A stretch of DNA of 64,000 nt, from NCBI RefSeq assembly GCF_000235425.2, contig NZ_KI912267.1:378275-442274 (forward strand), in the 5' to 3' direction. The stretch is from Pseudofrankia saprophytica (lineage in GTDB: Bacteria; Actinomycetota; Actinomycetes; Frankiales; Frankiaceae). The translations under genes and the position numbers were made by a program. The notes beneath the pieces were generated by a model, which was given only the letters and a program-made list of their open reading frames with translations, had not been told where the DNA came from and did not search any database. The stretch's first letter is position 1, and each line of letters starts with the position of its first letter. Positions 43,931 to 54,185 of this stretch are shown in pieces.

Positions 43931-44932
43931 ATGGCGTTACTGCAACCGGCCACGAACCTGGACACCGCCCGGCGGTCCGTGCACCCGGTCCGCGTGACCC
44001 GGGTGGCTGGCGGCCTCGGCACGGCCGGCGCCGCGCGCCCGACCCCGACCAGCGCGCTCGACGACGGGCGTGTCGGGCGGCACGTGCGGGTACCCAAGAC
44101 CGCCGAGCTCGTGGCAGCGCACCTTCGCCGTCAGATCGTGCGCGGCGAGCTGGTCGAAGGCGACGCGCTGCCACCTGAGGCCGTGCTGATGGAACAGTTC
44201 GGGGTCTCCAGACCGACCCTGCGCGAGGCGTTCCGGGTACTGGAGTCCGAGGCGCTCATCTCGGTCCGCCGGGGGGCCCACGGAGGCGCCCGGGTCCACC
44301 GGCCGGACGGCCACGTCGCCGCGCGCTACGCGGGCCTGGTCCTCGAGCACCGCCGCACCACCGTCGCCGACGTCCAGCGCGCCCGGGCCTCCCTGGAGGC
44401 GCCGGCGGTCCGGATGCTCGCCGAGGCGCCGGCACAGCCGGTGCTGAGCCGGCTGCGGGCAGCGCTGTCCGAGTCGGCGTCGGCGATCGACGGCGGCGGC
44501 GGCGGCGGTCGGGACGGTCAGGCGAGCCCCGGCGGTCCCGGCCGGTACGACGCGGGCCAACAGGGCGCCGCTGGCGCCGGCGTGGACGGCGCCGTGCCCG
44601 ACCCAAGGGTCTCCCTGAACGGCTTCCACCACCTGCTCGTCGAGCTGGGGGGAAACCAGACCCTCACGGTGATCGACAACATGCTCCGGCACATCCTGCA
44701 CACCGCGACCAGCCACCAGCCGGCCGCGGGCGACCATCCGGATGCCGCCGGGTCCGCCGTCACCGCGGGCACGCATGGCTCGCTGGCCGATCACCATGAT
44801 GTCCACAGCCGTCTCGTCGAGCTGATCGAGCGAGGCGAGGCGGACGCCGCCGAGGCACTCTGGCGCCGCCATCTGGCCGAGTCGGCCGACGAGCTCCCCT
44901 CGACGGCCGTCCTCGACCTCCTCGGCGGCTGA
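43931..44932 (+). CDS. GntR/FadR-family transcriptional regulator
   Basis: A 333-residue regulator. Residues about 50-125 are the GntR winged helix: VPKTAELVAAHLRRQIVRGELVEGDALPPEAVLMEQFGVSRPTLREAFRVLESEALISVRRGAHGGARV. The rest is an FCD-type helical sensor domain with a Gly-rich insertion near residues 185-215 (GGGGGGRDGQASPGGPGR). FadR-like FCD regulators bind small organic acids or acyl-CoAs, with a metal. The ligand residues could not be placed with confidence. GGGGG sits 8 nt before the ATG. The gene is followed by a strong terminator hairpin. Confidence 0.85.
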   Translation: MALLQPATNLDTARRSVHPVRVTRVAGGLGTAGAARPTPTSALDDGRVGRHVRVPKTAELVAAHLRRQIVRGELVEGDALPPEAVLMEQFGVSRPTLREAFRVLESEALISVRRGAHGGARVHRPDGHVAARYAGLVLEHRRTTVADVQRARASLEAPAVRMLAEAPAQPVLSRLRAALSESASAIDGGGGGGRDGQASPGGPGRYDAGQQGAAGAGVDGAVPDPRVSLNGFHHLLVELGGNQTLTVIDNMLRHILHTATSHQPAAGDHPDAAGSAVTAGTHGSLADHHDVHSRLVELIERGEADAAEALWRRHLAESADELPSTAVLDLLGG

Positions 44933-45273
44933 CGCCCGGGCCGCCAGGCCCGCGTCGTCCGGGCACGCACGACTCGCGCCGCCCGGGTGACACCGAGGGC
45001 GTCCGGGCCACCGACCCCGCTTCGGCGGGGTAACCCGGCCGCACGAGGCCTCGCCCCCGCCACGGACAGGGCCCCCGACGACCCGCTGACGTGGGTCGTC
45101 GGGGGCCCTGCCGGCGTGCCGCCACCGATACCGGCCCAGGCGGCCACTCGGCGTCCGCGGCCCCGACGCTCGGGTCATGGTCGGGTCACGGGCTGTGGGG
45201 AATCGCCCGTCGGCGCGCCGAATCGTTTGGCCATATGGTGAAAGGGGGGTGACGGGGACTAGCGTGTGTCGGC
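44933..45273. other. 341-nt intergenic region with terminator
   Basis: Apart from the hairpin at 45067-45110, I see no gene or known site here; the right part must hold the promoter of the next unknown gene. Confidence 0.5.
45067..45110. terminator. Strong hairpin terminator
   Basis: A perfect 18-bp stem (CAGGGCCCCCGACGACCC and its complement) with an 8-nt loop lies 134 nt after the GntR stop. This is one of the strongest hairpins in the window. Confidence 0.85.
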
Positions 45274-45915
45274 ATGGCGCCAGCGGGTCTTGCCTGGCAG
45301 ACACTTCCTGAGCCAGGCGCGCTGGCACTCGTGGACACGATCTCCCGACGGGCCGCGGCTCTGGCTCGTCCGCACCCCGGGGACCTGCCGATCGAGGAGA
45401 TCGTCACGGTCGAGCGCGAGGTCCTGCGCTGGCTCGACCCGGCGACCCGGGCCGAGGCCGAGAGCGTCCTGGTCGACCGGCTCGGCGGCGACCCGATGCC
45501 CACGCTGCGCGCGGTGTGCTGGCTGACCGCCTCCTGGGCGGTCGTGCTGCACCTGCGCACCGGCTATGCCCCGACCGAGGTGCTGCGCCAGCTGTCGTTC
45601 GGTGGCGTCTGGCGTGGGCCCCAGGCACCGGAGACCGAACGGGTCTGGGAGTTCCTGACCGCGCAGGTACGCGCGGGCGCGCTCGCCGCCCTCACCGACG
45701 ACGCCGCGGCCGCCCAGGCCTTCTACGCCGCGGCCACCACCCAGATCCCCGGCTATCCCGAGTGCCTGCTGCACCACTGCCTCATGCTCATGTCCGGTCT
45801 CTGGCTTACCCTCGCCGCCCACGGCGTGGAGCCTCACGACCTCGCCGCGACGCTCGCCGTCTACACCCACGACGCCTTCGACCGCCCGACCGGCTCCTTC
45901 CGCCCACTCACGTGA
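45274..45915 (+). CDS. Unknown all-helical protein, 213 residues
   Basis: Not recognised. The protein is helical throughout (ALALVDTISRRAAALARP, PIEEIVTVEREVLRWLDPATRAEAESVLVDRL, TLRAVCWLTASWAVVLHLRTGYAPTEVLRQLSF, DDAAAAQAFYAAATTQIPGYPECLLHHCLMLMSGLWLTLAAHGVEPHDLAATLAVY). There are no membrane segments of convincing length and no signal peptide. The HHCLMLMSG stretch and its Cys could be a ligand or metal pocket. ATG 45274 has no close ribosome-binding site. It stands alone, 341 nt after the GntR gene. Confidence 0.65.
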   Translation: MAPAGLAWQTLPEPGALALVDTISRRAAALARPHPGDLPIEEIVTVEREVLRWLDPATRAEAESVLVDRLGGDPMPTLRAVCWLTASWAVVLHLRTGYAPTEVLRQLSFGGVWRGPQAPETERVWEFLTAQVRAGALAALTDDAAAAQAFYAAATTQIPGYPECLLHHCLMLMSGLWLTLAAHGVEPHDLAATLAVYTHDAFDRPTGSFRPLT

Positions 45916-46200
45916 CCTTGGCGGGGATCCCGGGTGGCGCGCCGGCTGTGGTCCCAGCCCGCCCGGCCCGCCATGCTGACCTGCGCGTGGCCGACGGCCG
46001 CGCGCGACGATGGTGGCCGTAAGACGCAAAGGGATGACCTGGACGGGCCTGAGCCGCTACCGTGTGCCGACCGGTCTGGGACTGGCCGTCCCGGATCGTC
46101 AGTCCGGCCGTGAGGCCGGTACCGTGCCAGTCCTACGGTCATCGCGACCGGTCGGGCGGCGCGGGGACGCTCGTGCTCCACGAGGAGGTCATCCCAGGCG

Positions 46201-46734
46201 ATGTCCGCGCGACAGGTGCGCAGGTTCCAGCTCGAGCGGGACGTGGACGTGTCCGGGGTCTCCGGCACTGGCGCCGTCGCGTTCGGCGCCCAGGCACCGG
46301 ACGGTACCTGCGTGCTCTGGTGGGCCTCCGGGCTGGAGTCGACCACGATCTACCCGAACATGGAGACCCTGCTCGCCATCCACGGGCACGGCGGGATGAC
46401 GCGGGCCATCTACATCGACCCGGAGATCTGGGACGGCGCCGCCGGGGCGAACGGCGACGGGGGCGGCGGCGAGGCCGGCCACCAGCTCGGCGGCCTCGGC
46501 GCCCACGGCAACGCGAACGGCAACGGGACCCACGCGGGCGGCGCCCACGGCTTCATGGCCGGCGGAGAGCCGCGCGAGGTCGAGGACGCCGAGGAGGCCG
46601 CGGCCGACCCGGACGAGGAACCGGCCCGCTCGACGACCCGGGCCGCCACCCGGGGCACGCCGCGGGCAGCCACCCACCAGCCCGCCCTCCGTTCGGTGGG
46701 CCACGCCCAGCGCCCACCCGCCCGGTCGGCCTGA
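46201..46734 (+). CDS. Unknown small protein with disordered tail
   Basis: A 177-residue protein. The first about 75 residues look folded (RRFQLERDVDVSGVSGTGAVAFGAQAPDGTCVLWWASGLESTTIYPNMETLLAIHGHGG, beta-rich). The rest is Gly/Ala/His/Asp-rich and disordered. Its function is unknown; the first part could be a small ligand-binding sheet. A GAGGAGG sequence lies about 12 nt upstream. It converges on the alpha/beta hydrolase gene. Confidence 0.6.
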   Translation: MSARQVRRFQLERDVDVSGVSGTGAVAFGAQAPDGTCVLWWASGLESTTIYPNMETLLAIHGHGGMTRAIYIDPEIWDGAAGANGDGGGGEAGHQLGGLGAHGNANGNGTHAGGAHGFMAGGEPREVEDAEEAAADPDEEPARSTTRAATRGTPRAATHQPALRSVGHAQRPPARSA

Positions 46735-46766
46735 GGCCGGCGTCGCCCGGTTCGTCGTCGCTCAGG

Positions 46767-46835
46767 GCACTGAAGAACGGATCGGCGCACTGAACGGATC
46801 GGGGCGCTGAACAGATCAGCGCGCTGAACGGACCG
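46767..46835. repeat. Imperfect 17-nt tandem repeat at a convergent junction
   Basis: Four imperfect units of 17-18 nt (cores GCGCACTGAACGGATCG and GCGCGCTGAACGGACCG) lie between the unknown gene and the hydrolase stop, and run into the last codons of the hydrolase. A terminator function is possible, but no stem was seen. Confidence 0.5.
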
Positions 46836-48030
46836 TCACCGGAAGCGGGAGCGCCCTGGCCGCCGCTGGCGTGAGGTAGCGGTCAAACCGGGTGTCGCCG
46901 CGCAGGTGGCGCTCCAGATAGGCGACGGTGTACCAGCGGGTCACCCGCTGGACGAGCGTCGCGTCGGCCAGCGGCGGCAGGCAGGTCAGCAGCGCTCCCA
47001 GCTGCATACGCAGGCGGATGCCGGCGGGGACCCGTCCGTCCGCCGTCAGATAGACCTGGTCACACAGGTCGCCGAACGAGTTGTGCGTGGCACCCGTGAC
47101 GACCACCTCCGCCCGGCCGGGCGACGCGGTGAGCTCACGGAAAGTCTGATCCGCACCCGGCCCGGGCGGCGTGACGCCGTCAGCGGTGCCGGCGATCAGC
47201 AGCGTGGGGATCCGCACCCGCGCCAGCAGGTTCGCGGGCAGTGCCTCCGTGGCCGGCGAGATCCCCACCGACACCCGGACCCGGGGGTCGGCGGGCGCGC
47301 GCAGCAGCCCCACGGACGACGCGACCGCCGTCAGGCCGCCGAAGGAGAAGCCGACGACCGCGACCTTGTCCGCCGCCAGGATCGGCGCGAAGGGCCGCCC
47401 GGGGCAGAGCATCCAGTCGAGAACCACGCTGACGTCCATCGGGCGGTCGCTGGCCAGATCGACGAGCGACTCGCTCGGGCCCGCGGCGACGTCGGCCATC
47501 GTGTCGCCCGGGTGGTCCGGGGCGGCCACGACGTACCCGTGGCTGGCGAGGGTCTCGGCGAGCGAGGCGAACTGGACCCGGTTGCCGGCGCTGCCGTGCG
47601 AGAACACCACCAGCGGGAACGGCCCCCGCTCAGGCGACGCGTCGGCGACCGCCACCCGCGACAGGTAGCTCACCTCCGGCGCGATCTCGTACCGCGCGGG
47701 CTGCACCCCGTCGCCCACCGGTGGGCGACCGTCGGCCGGCGGCGCGGGCAGCCGCGCATGCGTCGGATACCAGACGGACGTGACCAGCGTGCGGTGCCGG
47801 CCCGCGTCGGCGATCGTCACCGTGCGATGCCCGACGCCGTGGCTGCCCGGCTGATCCGGCGCCGGCGCCGCGTCCTCGTGACGCGGCCGCGGGGACGAGG
47901 GGTCCACGGCCACGGCCGCCGGCCGCGCCTCTGGCACGACCGCCGACTGGCTGCCCGCCGCCACGGCCAGCGCGGCGACCAGCAGGCCGCCGGTCCGGGC
48001 CGCGCGCCGGTGGGTTTGGGCGAGACGCAT
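46816..48030 (-). CDS. Exported alpha/beta hydrolase, PAF-acetylhydrolase/lipase-like
   Basis: A 404-residue secreted or surface-bound esterase. A Sec-type signal lies near residues 1-35 (positive RLAQTHRRAARTGG, then LLVAALAVAAGS, and an Ala-rich cleavage area). The nucleophile elbow is VVGFSFGGL (G-x-S-x-G), with the oxyanion strand PFPLVVFSHGSAGN, a later Asp in IAGTADGVTPP and His in TGATHNSFGD. The family (platelet-activating-factor acetylhydrolase or chlorophyllase type) hydrolyses esters or short-chain acyl groups. The start was placed at ATG 48030; the 25-bp palindrome array begins 124 nt upstream. Confidence 0.85.
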   Translation of the reverse strand: MRLAQTHRRAARTGGLLVAALAVAAGSQSAVVPEARPAAVAVDPSSPRPRHEDAAPAPDQPGSHGVGHRTVTIADAGRHRTLVTSVWYPTHARLPAPPADGRPPVGDGVQPARYEIAPEVSYLSRVAVADASPERGPFPLVVFSHGSAGNRVQFASLAETLASHGYVVAAPDHPGDTMADVAAGPSESLVDLASDRPMDVSVVLDWMLCPGRPFAPILAADKVAVVGFSFGGLTAVASSVGLLRAPADPRVRVSVGISPATEALPANLLARVRIPTLLIAGTADGVTPPGPGADQTFRELTASPGRAEVVVTGATHNSFGDLCDQVYLTADGRVPAGIRLRMQLGALLTCLPPLADATLVQRVTRWYTVAYLERHLRGDTRFDRYLTPAAARALPLPVTVRSAR

Positions 48031-48543
48031 GCCCCGTGTGCCCAGCCCGCGACGACCCGCCGACACACCCACGCTACGAACGGTAACCGAACGAGCGGAT
48101 CCGCGTATCCGTGCCCTCGGGTCCTCCCGACCTGCCGCCGTCCCAGTGAGGACGGTTCCGCGGAACGCGAAGATCAACGGTTCCGCGGAACGCGAAGATC
48201 AACGGTTCCGCGGAACGCGAAGATCAACGGTTCCGCGGAACGCGAAGATCAACGGTTCCGCGGAACGCGAAGATCAACGGTTCCGCGGAACGCGAAGATC
48301 AACGGTTCCGCGGAACGCGAAGATCAACGGTTCCGCGGAACGCGAAGATCAACGGTTCCGCGGAACGCGAAGATCAACGGTTCCGCGGAACGCCTGCGGG
48401 CGCAGGACGCCCTTGGCTGTTCGGGTGGCGTCGATCGCGGCGTTTCGGTCGGCTGGCGCAGGGCTATTGATCATTTTCTGCCACCAGCCACGGGTACGTC
48501 GTCGCCGCGCCCGACGTCAGAGGACTGGATCAAGCGCTGTTGC
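48031..48543. other. 513-nt intergenic region, half of it repeat
   Basis: The region between the divergently placed promoters contains the palindrome array (48154-48393) and, at 48394-48543, ordinary GC-rich sequence without a recognisable gene. Open frames through it are created by the repeat and are not genes. Confidence 0.6.
48154..48393. repeat. Palindrome array: 9 perfect 25-bp units plus a partial tenth
   Basis: Nine identical 25-bp units start at 48154, 48179, 48204, 48229, 48254, 48279, 48304, 48329 and 48354, with a 15-nt tenth from 48379. Each unit contains the perfect palindrome GTTCCGCGGAAC plus an invariant 13-nt spacer. No divergence is seen. It sits 124 nt upstream of the exported hydrolase. 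It is not a CRISPR, because spacers are identical. Candidate roles are an operator array, a decoy or a VNTR. Confidence 0.95.
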
Positions 48544-49125
48544 TCACGGCCCGACGTTCTCGAGACCCGGGCCGAGAATCCGCCGTAGGTCGGGGCCGTC
48601 GAAGTTGAGCGTGTAGATCGCGGGCATCGGCATCGACAACCAGAAGGCGCAGTTGATCGACAGCCCAAGGCCGAGAAACACACGGGCGATCCACATGCCG
48701 TGCGTGGCTGCCAGGATCGTCGTGCGGGGGGCAGCCGACGCCACCAGGTTACGAGCCGCGCTCACCGCCCGAGCGGTGAGCGCGGTGAGTGACTCGCCCG
48801 CGTCGATGGCTATATCGGGATGAGCCCAGCTCCACTCGTAGTGAGCCTGCCAATCGCGAGTCGGAGCCAGACCTGACCGCCACTCTCGGAGTTCCCCGTG
48901 GCGACGCACGGGCAGTCCCAGAGCCCTCGCGGTCGGTTCGATGGTCTGGACCGCACGAAGGTACGGACTGGATACGACTCGCGAAACACCGCAGCCCGCG
49001 AGGACCATGACAAGGGCGCCAGCCTGGTCACGGCCCGTCTCGGTGAGCGGACGCTGGTACTCGTCCGGACCGTCGCGGATTGGTGGGACCGAGACGGCGT
49101 GGCGGACCAGTACCAGATCAACCAT
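48544..49125 (-). CDS. Histidine-phosphatase superfamily protein (phosphoglycerate mutase-like)
   Basis: A 193-residue protein with the phosphatase motif LVLVRHAVS (H-R-H variant), the helical core ETGRDQAGALVMVLAG, VSSPYLRAVQTIEPTARALGLPV, ELREW with the proton donor, and TILAATHGMWIARVF, where the second His completes the core. The phosphohistidine intermediate is likely. The substrate is unknown (sugar phosphate, nucleotide or phosphoprotein). AGGA lies about 9 nt before ATG 49125. It is downstream of the urt genes in the same direction, with a 123-nt gap that contains a 15-bp direct repeat (49137-49151 and 49154-49168). Confidence 0.85.
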   Translation of the reverse strand: MVDLVLVRHAVSVPPIRDGPDEYQRPLTETGRDQAGALVMVLAGCGVSRVVSSPYLRAVQTIEPTARALGLPVRRHGELREWRSGLAPTRDWQAHYEWSWAHPDIAIDAGESLTALTARAVSAARNLVASAAPRTTILAATHGMWIARVFLGLGLSINCAFWLSMPMPAIYTLNFDGPDLRRILGPGLENVGP

Positions 49126-49248
49126 GATGAAGATCCTGCCTCGCGAGCAATCATGCCTCGCGAGCAATGGGCGCTACTCGACCCGCCACGACGATCAGCC
49201 CATCATCGCCCCGGTTGCGGGCGCGGAGCGTCCGGCAACGAGAGCGCC

Positions 49249-49952
49249 TCAGACTGCCAGGAGACGGACCAGGTCCGCGTCGTGCAGGTCGGCGGCGGTG
49301 CCGGCGTGGGCGACGAGGCCGGCGTCGAGGACGATGAAGCTGTCGGCGAGCTTGATCGCGGTGTCGATGTACTGCTCGACGAGGAGGACCGCGAGGCCGA
49401 CCTCGGTGTGCAGCCGCTCGATGACCTCCTCGATCTCGGCGACGATGGACGGCTGGATGCCCTCCGTCGGCTCGTCGAGGATCAGCATCGTCGGCCCGGT
49501 CACCAGCGCCCTGGCCATGGCCAGCATCTGCTGCTGGCCGCCGGAGAGGAAGCCCGCGCGGCGCTTCAGGAACGGCCGCAGGCGCGGGAACACGTCCAGC
49601 GCCTCGTCGATCGCGCCCTTCTTGCCCTTGGCCGCCTCCCAGGTGACCTGGAGGTTCTCGTAGACGGTCAGCTGCGGGAAGGTCTCGTGACCCTGTGGGC
49701 AGTAGCCCATCCCCCGCCGCACCCGGTCGTAGGTCGCGATCCGGGTGATGTTCTGGCCCTGGAACTCGATGGTGCCGGCGGAGGGAGGCAGGATGCCCAT
49801 GATGGCGTTGAGCAGCGTGGTCTTGCCGACGCCGTTGCGGCCCATGACGCAGACCAGAGCCCCCGCGGGCACCTCCAGGTTCACGCCGAAGAGGACCTGT
49901 GCCCGACCGTAGCCGACGTCCAGCGAGGTGACCTTCAGCATCAGCTCGTCAC

Positions 49953-49956
<4 letters not shown>
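49249..49956 (-). CDS. urtE: Urea ABC transporter ATP-binding protein UrtE
   Basis: A 235-residue ATPase: Walker A MGRNGVGKTTLLN, signature LSGGQQQMLAMARAL, Walker B LILDEPTEGIQPSI, and the switch His region. The PSAGTIEFQG, TYDRVRRGMGYCPQGHETFPQLTVYENL and PSIVAEIEEVIERL patterns match the UrtE branch of the LivF/UrtE family, which powers uptake of urea (or short amides). Its ATG overlaps the urtD stop by 4 nt. It is the last gene of the operon. Confidence 0.92.
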
Positions 49957-50797
<841 letters not shown>

Positions 50798-50798
<1 letters not shown>

Positions 50799-52045
50799 CA
50801 CACCGCCTCCTGCCTGGTCGCGCCCTGCTCGGGCACGACCACCGCGTGGTCGCCGGCCAGCGCGACGGCCGGTGGGCCGGCGGGTGGGCCGGGCCGGGCC
50901 GGGGGCTTGATGCCCAGCCGTCCCATCAGCACCGGCGCGCCCTCGCGCACCTGCTTCAGGAGCCCTGCGAGGCCCCTGGGCAGGAAGGCGATGACGCCGA
51001 TGAACAGTGCGCCCTGGAAGTAGGTCCAGGCCGACGGGTAGTCCTCGGAGAACGTCGACCGTGCCCAGTTCACGACGACCGCGCCGATGATGGCGCCGGC
51101 GAGCGAGTAGCGGCCGCCGACGGCGACGGCGATCACCAGCTCGATCGACGGGACGATGTCGAGCATGCCGGGGTTGACGATGCCGACCACCGGCACGATC
51201 AGCGCGCCGCCGACCGAGGCGGTGACCGCCGAGATCGCGAACGCGATGGTCTTGATGACGGTCGGGTCGTAGCCGAGGAAACGGACGCGGTCCTCACCGT
51301 CCCGGATCGCCAGCAGCAGCCGGCCGAACCGGCTCGCGACCACCAGGCGCAGCAGCAGGAAGACGACCAGCAGCACGCCGGCGGTGATGAAGTACAGCGT
51401 CCGGTGGCCCTGGTCGGCGTAGGTGTCGATGCCGAAGAACCCGCTGAAGTTCGTCAGGCCGTTCGTGCCGCCCGTGTAGCCCTGCTGACCGATCAGCAGG
51501 ATCACGAAGGCAGCGGCGAGCGCCTGCGTGAGGATCGCGAAGTAGGCGCCGCGCACCCGCTGGCGGAACACCAGCAGACCCAGCAGCGTCGCCACCACGA
51601 TCGGCAGGATGATCACTGCGGCGATCGCGACGACCGGGCTTCGGAAAGGCTCCCAGAACGCCGGCAGCTTCTCGACGCCGCTCCAGTCCATGAAGTCGGG
51701 GACGTGGCCGGGACCGGCGTCGTGCAGCTTGAGGTACATGCCCATCGAGTAGCCGCCGAGGCCGACGAACAGGCCCTGACCGAGGGTGAGCATGCCGCCG
51801 TGGCCCCAGGCGAGGCCGATGCCGATGCCGACGATGGCGTAACACAGGTACTTCGTGAACAGCGGCAGGCGGAACGCCGGGTCCAGCACGTACGGCGCGA
51901 TCACGCCGACCACGATGACCGCGACGAAGACGAGCCGCCAGGGCAGCTGGGGCGTCACCAGCCGGGCCCGCCACCCGCCTTTCGCGGCGGCCGTCTCGTT
52001 CTCCGGTGCCGCGGTCGGCTCCGTGGCCGTCAGCGGGGCGCTCAT
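50798..52045 (-). CDS. urtC: Urea ABC transporter permease UrtC
   Basis: A 415-residue membrane permease with about 8-10 helices (LVFVAVIVVGVIAPYV, YLCYAIVGIGIGLAWG, VVAIAAVIILPIVVATLLGLLVF and more). LIGQQGYTGGTNGLTNF and AVGGRYSLAGAIIGAVVVNW are UrtC/LivM family signatures. The C-terminus is Pro-rich. It overlaps urtB by 4 nt (ATGA). Confidence 0.92.
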
Positions 52046-52920
52046 GTGAGCGCCCGGCTGCGAAGGACGAACATGCCCTGGGGGCGAGCCTGCAGGAAGG
52101 CGACGATCGCGACGAACACGACCACCTTCGCCAGGCTCGCGTTCGACCAGAACTCGACGTAGCTGTTGAGCAGGCCGAGCGCGAACGCCGCGATCAGCGC
52201 GCCGCGCAGCTGGCCGAGACCGCCGACGACGACCACGAGGAACGCGTCGACGATGTACTTGGTGCCGAGGGTGGGGCTGACCGTGCCGACCAGGGTCAGT
52301 GCGACCCCGGCGACACCGGCCAGCCCGGAGCCGATGAAGAACGTGATCTGGTCGACCCGGTCGGTGCGGACCGCGCTACAGGCCGCGAGCTCACGGTTCT
52401 GCATCACGGCCCGCATCCGCCGGCCGGCCGGGGTCTTGCTCATGTACAGCCCGATTCCCACCAGGCACACCGCCGCGAGGCAGAAGATGTACACCCGGTT
52501 GTAGGGAATCCGGATACCGCCCACGTCGGCGCCCCCGATGAGCCAGTCGGGGGCGACGACCTGGACGCCGCGGTTGTCGATCAGGTCCCGAACCAGCTGC
52601 TGCAGGATGAGGCTGACGCCCCAGGTGAGCAACAGCGTGTCCAGTGGCCGCCCATAGAACCTGCGGATCAGCGTCCGTTCGAGAATTACCCCGAACAGAC
52701 CCGCCACGACGAACGCCACCGGCAGGGCCGCGATTACCGCATTGTGCCCCGCCCAGCTCTGCAGCATGTACGTCGTGTAGGCGCCCACCATGATGAACTC
52801 GCCGTGCGCCATGTTGATGACGCCCATCTGACCGAACGTGAATGTCAGGCCCAGTGCAGCCAGCAGCAGCACCGCCCCGATACTCAGCCCGATTGGCAAC
52901 TGGTTCAGGAACCCGTTCAC
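52042..52920 (-). CDS. urtB: Urea ABC transporter permease UrtB
   Basis: A 292-residue permease of the LivH/UrtB branch. It contains the signatures GQMGVINMAHGEFIMVGAYTTYM, RTLIRRFYGRPLDTLLLTWGVSLILQQ and VVVVGGLGQLRGALIAA. Starts at GTG 52920 after GAGGG. It lies 32 nt downstream of urtA, in the operon order A-B-C-D-E. Confidence 0.93.
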   Translation of the reverse strand: MNGFLNQLPIGLSIGAVLLLAALGLTFTFGQMGVINMAHGEFIMVGAYTTYMLQSWAGHNAVIAALPVAFVVAGLFGVILERTLIRRFYGRPLDTLLLTWGVSLILQQLVRDLIDNRGVQVVAPDWLIGGADVGGIRIPYNRVYIFCLAAVCLVGIGLYMSKTPAGRRMRAVMQNRELAACSAVRTDRVDQITFFIGSGLAGVAGVALTLVGTVSPTLGTKYIVDAFLVVVVGGLGQLRGALIAAFALGLLNSYVEFWSNASLAKVVVFVAIVAFLQARPQGMFVLRSRALT

Positions 52921-52952
52921 ATCAACCGCCCTCTGTTATCTAACCCACGCGC

Positions 52953-54185
52953 CTACGAGGACAGACCCTTGGCCCATGGGTACTCCGCGCCCTTCAGGTA
53001 TGGATCGGGCTTGATCGGGCTCCCCGAGTCCCAGATCGACTTGATCTGGCCGTCGGCGCCGATAAGACCAATCCGGGCGGTCTTGTAGACGTGCTGGGTC
53101 GGACCGTCGATCGTGACCTTGCCCTCGGGCAGGTCGAGCGAGATTCCGCCGGCCGCCTTCTTGACCGCCTCGACGTCGGTGGTGCCGGCCTTCGTGACCG
53201 CCGCCGCCCACAGGTTGACCGCGTTGTAGCCGGCCTCCATCGGGTCGGAGGTCACCTTGTCGGAGCCGTACTTGGCCTTGAAGGCCTTGACGAACTCGGT
53301 GTTCGCCGGGGTGTCCGTCGTCTGGTAGTAGTTCCAGGCGACGTACTGGCCCGCCAGGTACTCGGTGCCGATCGCCTTGACCTCCTCCTCGGCGATGGAC
53401 ACGGACATGGTCGGGATCTGGTCCGGACCGATGCCGGCGGACTTCAGCTGCTTGAAGAACGCCACGTTCGAGTCACCGTTGAGGGTGTTGAACACGAAGT
53501 CAGGCTTGGCCTGCTGGACCTTGTTGACGATCGTCGAGACCTCGGTGGAGCCCAGCGGGAGGTACTCCTCGCCGAGGATGTCCATCCCGTTCGCCTCGGC
53601 GTAGGCCTTGATGATCTTGTTGGCGGTACGCGGGAAGACGTAGTCGCTACCGACCAGGAAGATCTTCTTCTTGTCCTGCTCCTTCAGGTAGTCCAGGGCG
53701 GGAACGATCTGCTGGTTGGTGGTGGCGCCCGTGTAGAAGATGTACGGGCTCTGCTCCAGGCCCTCGTACTGCACCGGGTACCACAACAGCGCCTTGTTGC
53801 GCTCGAACACCGGCAGCATCGCCTTGCGGCTCGCGGACGTCCAGCCGCCGAAGACGGTGGCCACCTTGTCCTGCGAGATGAGCTTCTGGGCCTTCTCGGC
53901 GAAGGTCGGCCAGTCCGAGGCACCGTCCTCGACCACCGGCACGAGCTTCTTTCCGAGCACGCCGCCCTTGGCGTTGATCTGCTCGATAGCGAGCAGCTCG
54001 GAGTCCCGGACCGTCACTTCCGAGATGGCCATGGTCCCGCTGAGTGAATGCAGCAGGCCGACCTTGATCGTGTCCGACGACGAACCGCCGTCAGACGATG
54101 AATCCCCCGACCCCCCACAGGCCGCGAGCAGGAGAGCGGGCAGCACCGCGAGCGGTGCGAGCCTACGCCAGGACTTTCCGAACAA
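52953..54185 (-). CDS. urtA: Urea ABC transporter substrate-binding lipoprotein UrtA
   Basis: A 410-residue extracytoplasmic lipoprotein: the signal ([20 protein letters not shown]) ends at the lipobox LAAC with Cys23. The binding domain has UrtA signatures: [82 protein letters not shown], and [12 protein letters not shown]. The TTG start at 54185 follows AAGGAA and GGGAGGG. The full operon behind it lacks any urease gene in this window. The promoter region has a GlnR-like site array, so nitrogen limitation probably induces it. Confidence 0.93.
   Translation of the reverse strand: MFGKSWRRLAPLAVLPALLLAACGGSGDSSSDGGSSSDTIKVGLLHSLSGTMAISEVTVRDSELLAIEQINAKGGVLGKKLVPVVEDGASDWPTFAEKAQKLISQDKVATVFGGWTSASRKAMLPVFERNKALLWYPVQYEGLEQSPYIFYTGATTNQQIVPALDYLKEQDKKKIFLVGSDYVFPRTANKIIKAYAEANGMDILGEEYLPLGSTEVSTIVNKVQQAKPDFVFNTLNGDSNVAFFKQLKSAGIGPDQIPTMSVSIAEEEVKAIGTEYLAGQYVAWNYYQTTDTPANTEFVKAFKAKYGSDKVTSDPMEAGYNAVNLWAAAVTKAGTTDVEAVKKAAGGISLDLPEGKVTIDGPTQHVYKTARIGLIGADGQIKSIWDSGSPIKPDPYLKGAEYPWAKGLSS

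Noticed and set aside
48154..48393. Array resembles a CRISPR locus
   Set aside because: Repeats are 25 bp end to end with identical spacers; there are no variable spacers and no cas genes.
48029..48616. Long reading frames through the palindrome array
   Set aside because: They arise because the repeat has no stop in any frame. The 25-nt period makes the protein cycle through all three frames, and there is no ribosome-binding site.
49137..49168. 15-bp direct repeat TGCCTCGCGAGCAAT near urtE as an insertion scar
   Set aside because: Copies are separated by only 2 bp and no inserted element or terminal inverted repeat is present.
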